Assembly (NCBI RefSeq): GCF_031010175.1 | Contig: NZ_JAUAMB010000004.1 | Span: 62,001 to 126,000 of the forward strand | Direction of reading: 5' to 3' | Origin: Halomonas sp. SpR1 | GTDB taxonomy: Bacteria > Pseudomonadota > Gammaproteobacteria > Pseudomonadales > Halomonadaceae | DNA length: 64,000 nt | In this document: positions 61,997 to 64,000 of the stretch, in pieces | Layout of the letters: each line of letters starts with the position of its first letter | Numbering within the stretch: the stretch's first letter is position 1 | Program-made: the position numbers and the translations under genes | The notes under the pieces: model-generated | Seen by the model: only the letters and a program-made list of their open reading frames with translations | Database searches by the model: none | Told to the model about the DNA's origin: nothing

Positions 61997-62539
61997 ATGA
62001 GTGACAAACGAGAAGACGCCCCGCCTGCCATCGATCCAATGATCGATTTTGAATCCGCCTTTGACGATACCCCGTTCAGGCTAAGTGATTACCGCATTGA
62101 AGATTTGGCTACCCTGATACTGTTCTGGGCGCTGATTCTAGTGGTATTTGCCCAGTTCTTTAGCCGCTACGTAATGGGTGACTCAATCGGCTGGACAGAA
62201 GAGATCGCTCGCTACCTACTGATTGGAGTGGGGTTTATGGGCAGTATCATGGCCGCCCGCAACGGCAGCCATATTATGGTGGAGTTCTTCTACCACTACA
62301 TGCCTGCTTGGCAAGCGCTTCTGTTGGAACGCCTCGTTAATCTCGTAAGCCTTATCTTTTATATAGCGATGGCGTGGGTGACCTATCAGTTGGCAACGCG
62401 CACTAGCAGCTTGATGGTGTCCGTCGATCTGCCCAAAAGCATCATCTATTTCACGGTTTGTGCGGCGTTTGTATTGATGGCGATGCGTACCGTTCAACGG
62501 CTCTATCTCAAGTATCAACACCGCAACGATGATGTTTAA
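61997..62539 (+). CDS. TRAP transporter small permease (DctQ type), likely sugar acid
   Basis: 180 residues with four membrane helices after an acidic N-terminus (MIDFESAFDDTPFRLSDYRIED). The motif MGDSIGWTEEIARYLLIGVGFMGSIMAARNGSHIMVEFF is typical of DctQ. GGAG lies nine bases ahead of the ATG at 61997; a longer in-frame TTG start would sit in the hairpin. It is 41 bases upstream of the large permease gene. Confidence 0.93.
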   Translation: MSDKREDAPPAIDPMIDFESAFDDTPFRLSDYRIEDLATLILFWALILVVFAQFFSRYVMGDSIGWTEEIARYLLIGVGFMGSIMAARNGSHIMVEFFYHYMPAWQALLLERLVNLVSLIFYIAMAWVTYQLATRTSSLMVSVDLPKSIIYFTVCAAFVLMAMRTVQRLYLKYQHRNDDV

Positions 62540-62580
62540 AGGGCGCTTTTTACCCCGCCATTTTTATTGAGAGGCCTGCT

Positions 62581-63960
62581 ATGTCTCGACTCACTTTGAT
62601 GCGTTGGCAAACGCCGCTCGTGTCGCCGCTGCTGGCGGCCCTTGCGGTGCTTGGCTGCGTGATCTTGCCGCTGATGGGCTACCATCTTGCGTTTCTGTTT
62701 TTCGCTCTGTTTACCATGTTAGTACTCGGCGTGCCCATCGCTATTAGCCTGGCGGGTTCCTGTTTAATGTTTGTGCTGATCACCGGACAAGTGCCCAATA
62801 TTGTCGTAGCCCACCGCATGATTAATGGCATCGACAGCTTTCCGCTACTGGCGATTCCCTTTTTTATCTTTGCCGGGAGTTTGATGAACAACGGTGGGAT
62901 TACCGAGCGGATATTCAATTTCGCCAAGGCCTTGATGGGCTGGATGCGCGGCGGGCTTGGGCACGTCAATGTCGGCGCTAGCATCGTATTTTCCGGGATG
63001 TCTGGGGCGGCGGTGGCGGATGCCGGTGGTCTTGGCATGATCGAAGTCAAAGCCATGAAAGACGCTGGCTATGATGAAGAGTTCGCGGTGGGCATTACCG
63101 CTGCTTCCTCGACTATTGGGCCGATTATTCCGCCTAGCCTGCCGATGGTGATTTATGGCGTGATGGCCTCCGCCTCGGTGGGCCAGCTGTTCGCCGCAGG
63201 TCTCGTTCCCGGGCTGCTGATGGGCGCCATGCTGATGCTGATGATCTTTATTATCTCCCGTCGGCGGGACTATCAGCGCGATGCGGTGTTCTCGATGGGA
63301 GTCCTCGGCCATACCTTTAAGCGGGCGTTCTTATCGCTACTAACGCCGGTCATTATCGTTGGCGGTATTATTAGCGGTGCCTTTACACCCACCGAAGCAG
63401 CAGTGGCCGCGGTGTTTTATGCGCTACTACTGGGTGTGGTGGTTTATCGCACGCTGACTTGGCGCAAGCTGCTCAAAGTCAGTATGGAAACCATCGAGAC
63501 CACCGCGGTTATTCTGTTTATTGTCTCTTCGGCGTCGATTTTTGCCTGGATCCTCACCAGTAATCAGGTCACCCAGAACGTGATTGCCTTAATGGGCCCC
63601 TTTGCCGACAGCAAGCTCGCGGTGCTGATGATGGCGAACATTGTGCTGATTATCGTTGGCTGCTTTATGGAGACCATCGCCGCGATCACCATTCTGGTGC
63701 CGGTGCTGCTCCCCATGGCGGTTGCAGTGGGCGTAGACCCGGTTCATTTTGGGGTGATCATGGTGCTCAACTTAATGATCGGGCTGTTGACCCCACCGGT
63801 GGGCATGGTGCTTTACGTGCTTTCAAGGGTTTCCAATGTCAGCTTTGAGCGCTGCATGCGCGGCACCATGCCGTTCCTTATCCCATTGGTGATCTGCCTG
63901 CTGTTAGTCACCTTTATTCCGGCGATCTCTATGTGGCTACCCACGCTGATTTACCGCTAA
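62581..63960 (+). CDS. TRAP transporter large permease (DctM type), likely sugar acid
   Basis: 459 residues with 12 or more membrane helices. Motifs: GMSGAAVADAGGLGMIEVKAMKDAGY, GPIIPPSLPMVIYGV, FTPTEAAVAAVFYAL and LLTPPVGMVLYVLSRVSNV. An extra N-terminal 25 residues (SRLTLMRWQTPLVSPLLAALAVLG) precedes the usual DctM start and may be a further membrane segment. GAGAGG precedes the ATG. Last gene in the window; the remaining 40 bases show nothing. Confidence 0.93.
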   Translation: MSRLTLMRWQTPLVSPLLAALAVLGCVILPLMGYHLAFLFFALFTMLVLGVPIAISLAGSCLMFVLITGQVPNIVVAHRMINGIDSFPLLAIPFFIFAGSLMNNGGITERIFNFAKALMGWMRGGLGHVNVGASIVFSGMSGAAVADAGGLGMIEVKAMKDAGYDEEFAVGITAASSTIGPIIPPSLPMVIYGVMASASVGQLFAAGLVPGLLMGAMLMLMIFIISRRRDYQRDAVFSMGVLGHTFKRAFLSLLTPVIIVGGIISGAFTPTEAAVAAVFYALLLGVVVYRTLTWRKLLKVSMETIETTAVILFIVSSASIFAWILTSNQVTQNVIALMGPFADSKLAVLMMANIVLIIVGCFMETIAAITILVPVLLPMAVAVGVDPVHFGVIMVLNLMIGLLTPPVGMVLYVLSRVSNVSFERCMRGTMPFLIPLVICLLLVTFIPAISMWLPTLIYR

Positions 63961-64000
63961 GGCACTGCCGGTGTTGGGTTGACTGCCCGCTACTGACAAT

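Overview
The window looks like chromosomal DNA of a halophilic gammaproteobacterium, most likely Halomonas or a close relative (Halomonadaceae). This rests on moderately high GC, three TRAP transporter operons, a Pseudomonas-type arginine transaminase route and gene sets shared with Pseudomonas and Enterobacteria. I could not run a search, so the genus is an inference. The region is dense (about 54 protein genes) and mostly metabolic. I saw no tRNA, rRNA, CRISPR array or insertion sequence.

Layout. 1-7026 (minus): a chemosensory operon of Wsp-like layout (receptor, CheB, TPR-CheR, CheA-receiver hybrid, response regulator cut by the left edge). 7192-11530 (minus): a complete yjfIJKLMC cluster (DUF2170, PspA-like, DUF2491, DUF350, DUF1190, glutathionylspermidine-synthase-like). 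11585-18346: a malonate module, TRAP transporter matPQM, decarboxylase matA and ligase matB, with a divergent GntR regulator. 18509-20667: a GlxA-type regulator and an MFS transporter. 20664-26894: an iron/aminoethylphosphonate-type ABC importer co-transcribed with a metallo-beta-lactamase-fold hydrolase and a HAD phosphatase, under a divergent DeoR regulator with a triple direct-repeat operator. 26959-28963: ybiI, a YrhK-like protein and a diguanylate cyclase. 29004-33326: methionine salvage genes mtnK, mtnDCB and mtnA. 33335-34413: an Xre/RES toxin-antitoxin pair. 34505-36325: recQ. 36391-40635: an Ugp-like ABC importer.

40749-47981 holds a sigma-54-dependent regulator divergent from an operon for 2-ketoarginine breakdown: guanidinobutyrase, a YjiH-type membrane protein, a 2-ketoarginine decarboxylase and an aldehyde dehydrogenase. 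A near-consensus -24/-12 promoter lies in front of it. 47982-49901 is a small lower-GC insert with an ABC-type ATPase and an overlapping 147-residue partner that may carry a degenerate PD-(D/E)XK core. It is the best candidate for an undescribed, possibly defensive, system. 49941-56215 carries an HMG-CoA-lyase-like enzyme, a class III CoA-transferase, a divergent LysR regulator and a second TRAP transporter. 56275-63960 is a sugar-acid (L-fuconate-like) module with an FAD dehydrogenase, an enolase-superfamily dehydratase, an FAH-family hydrolase, the remains of a short-chain dehydrogenase and a third TRAP transporter.

A recurring feature is a strong stem-loop between the solute-binding protein gene and the next permease gene. 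It is present in all three TRAP operons and in the Ugp-like operon, and fits differential expression of binding protein over permease.
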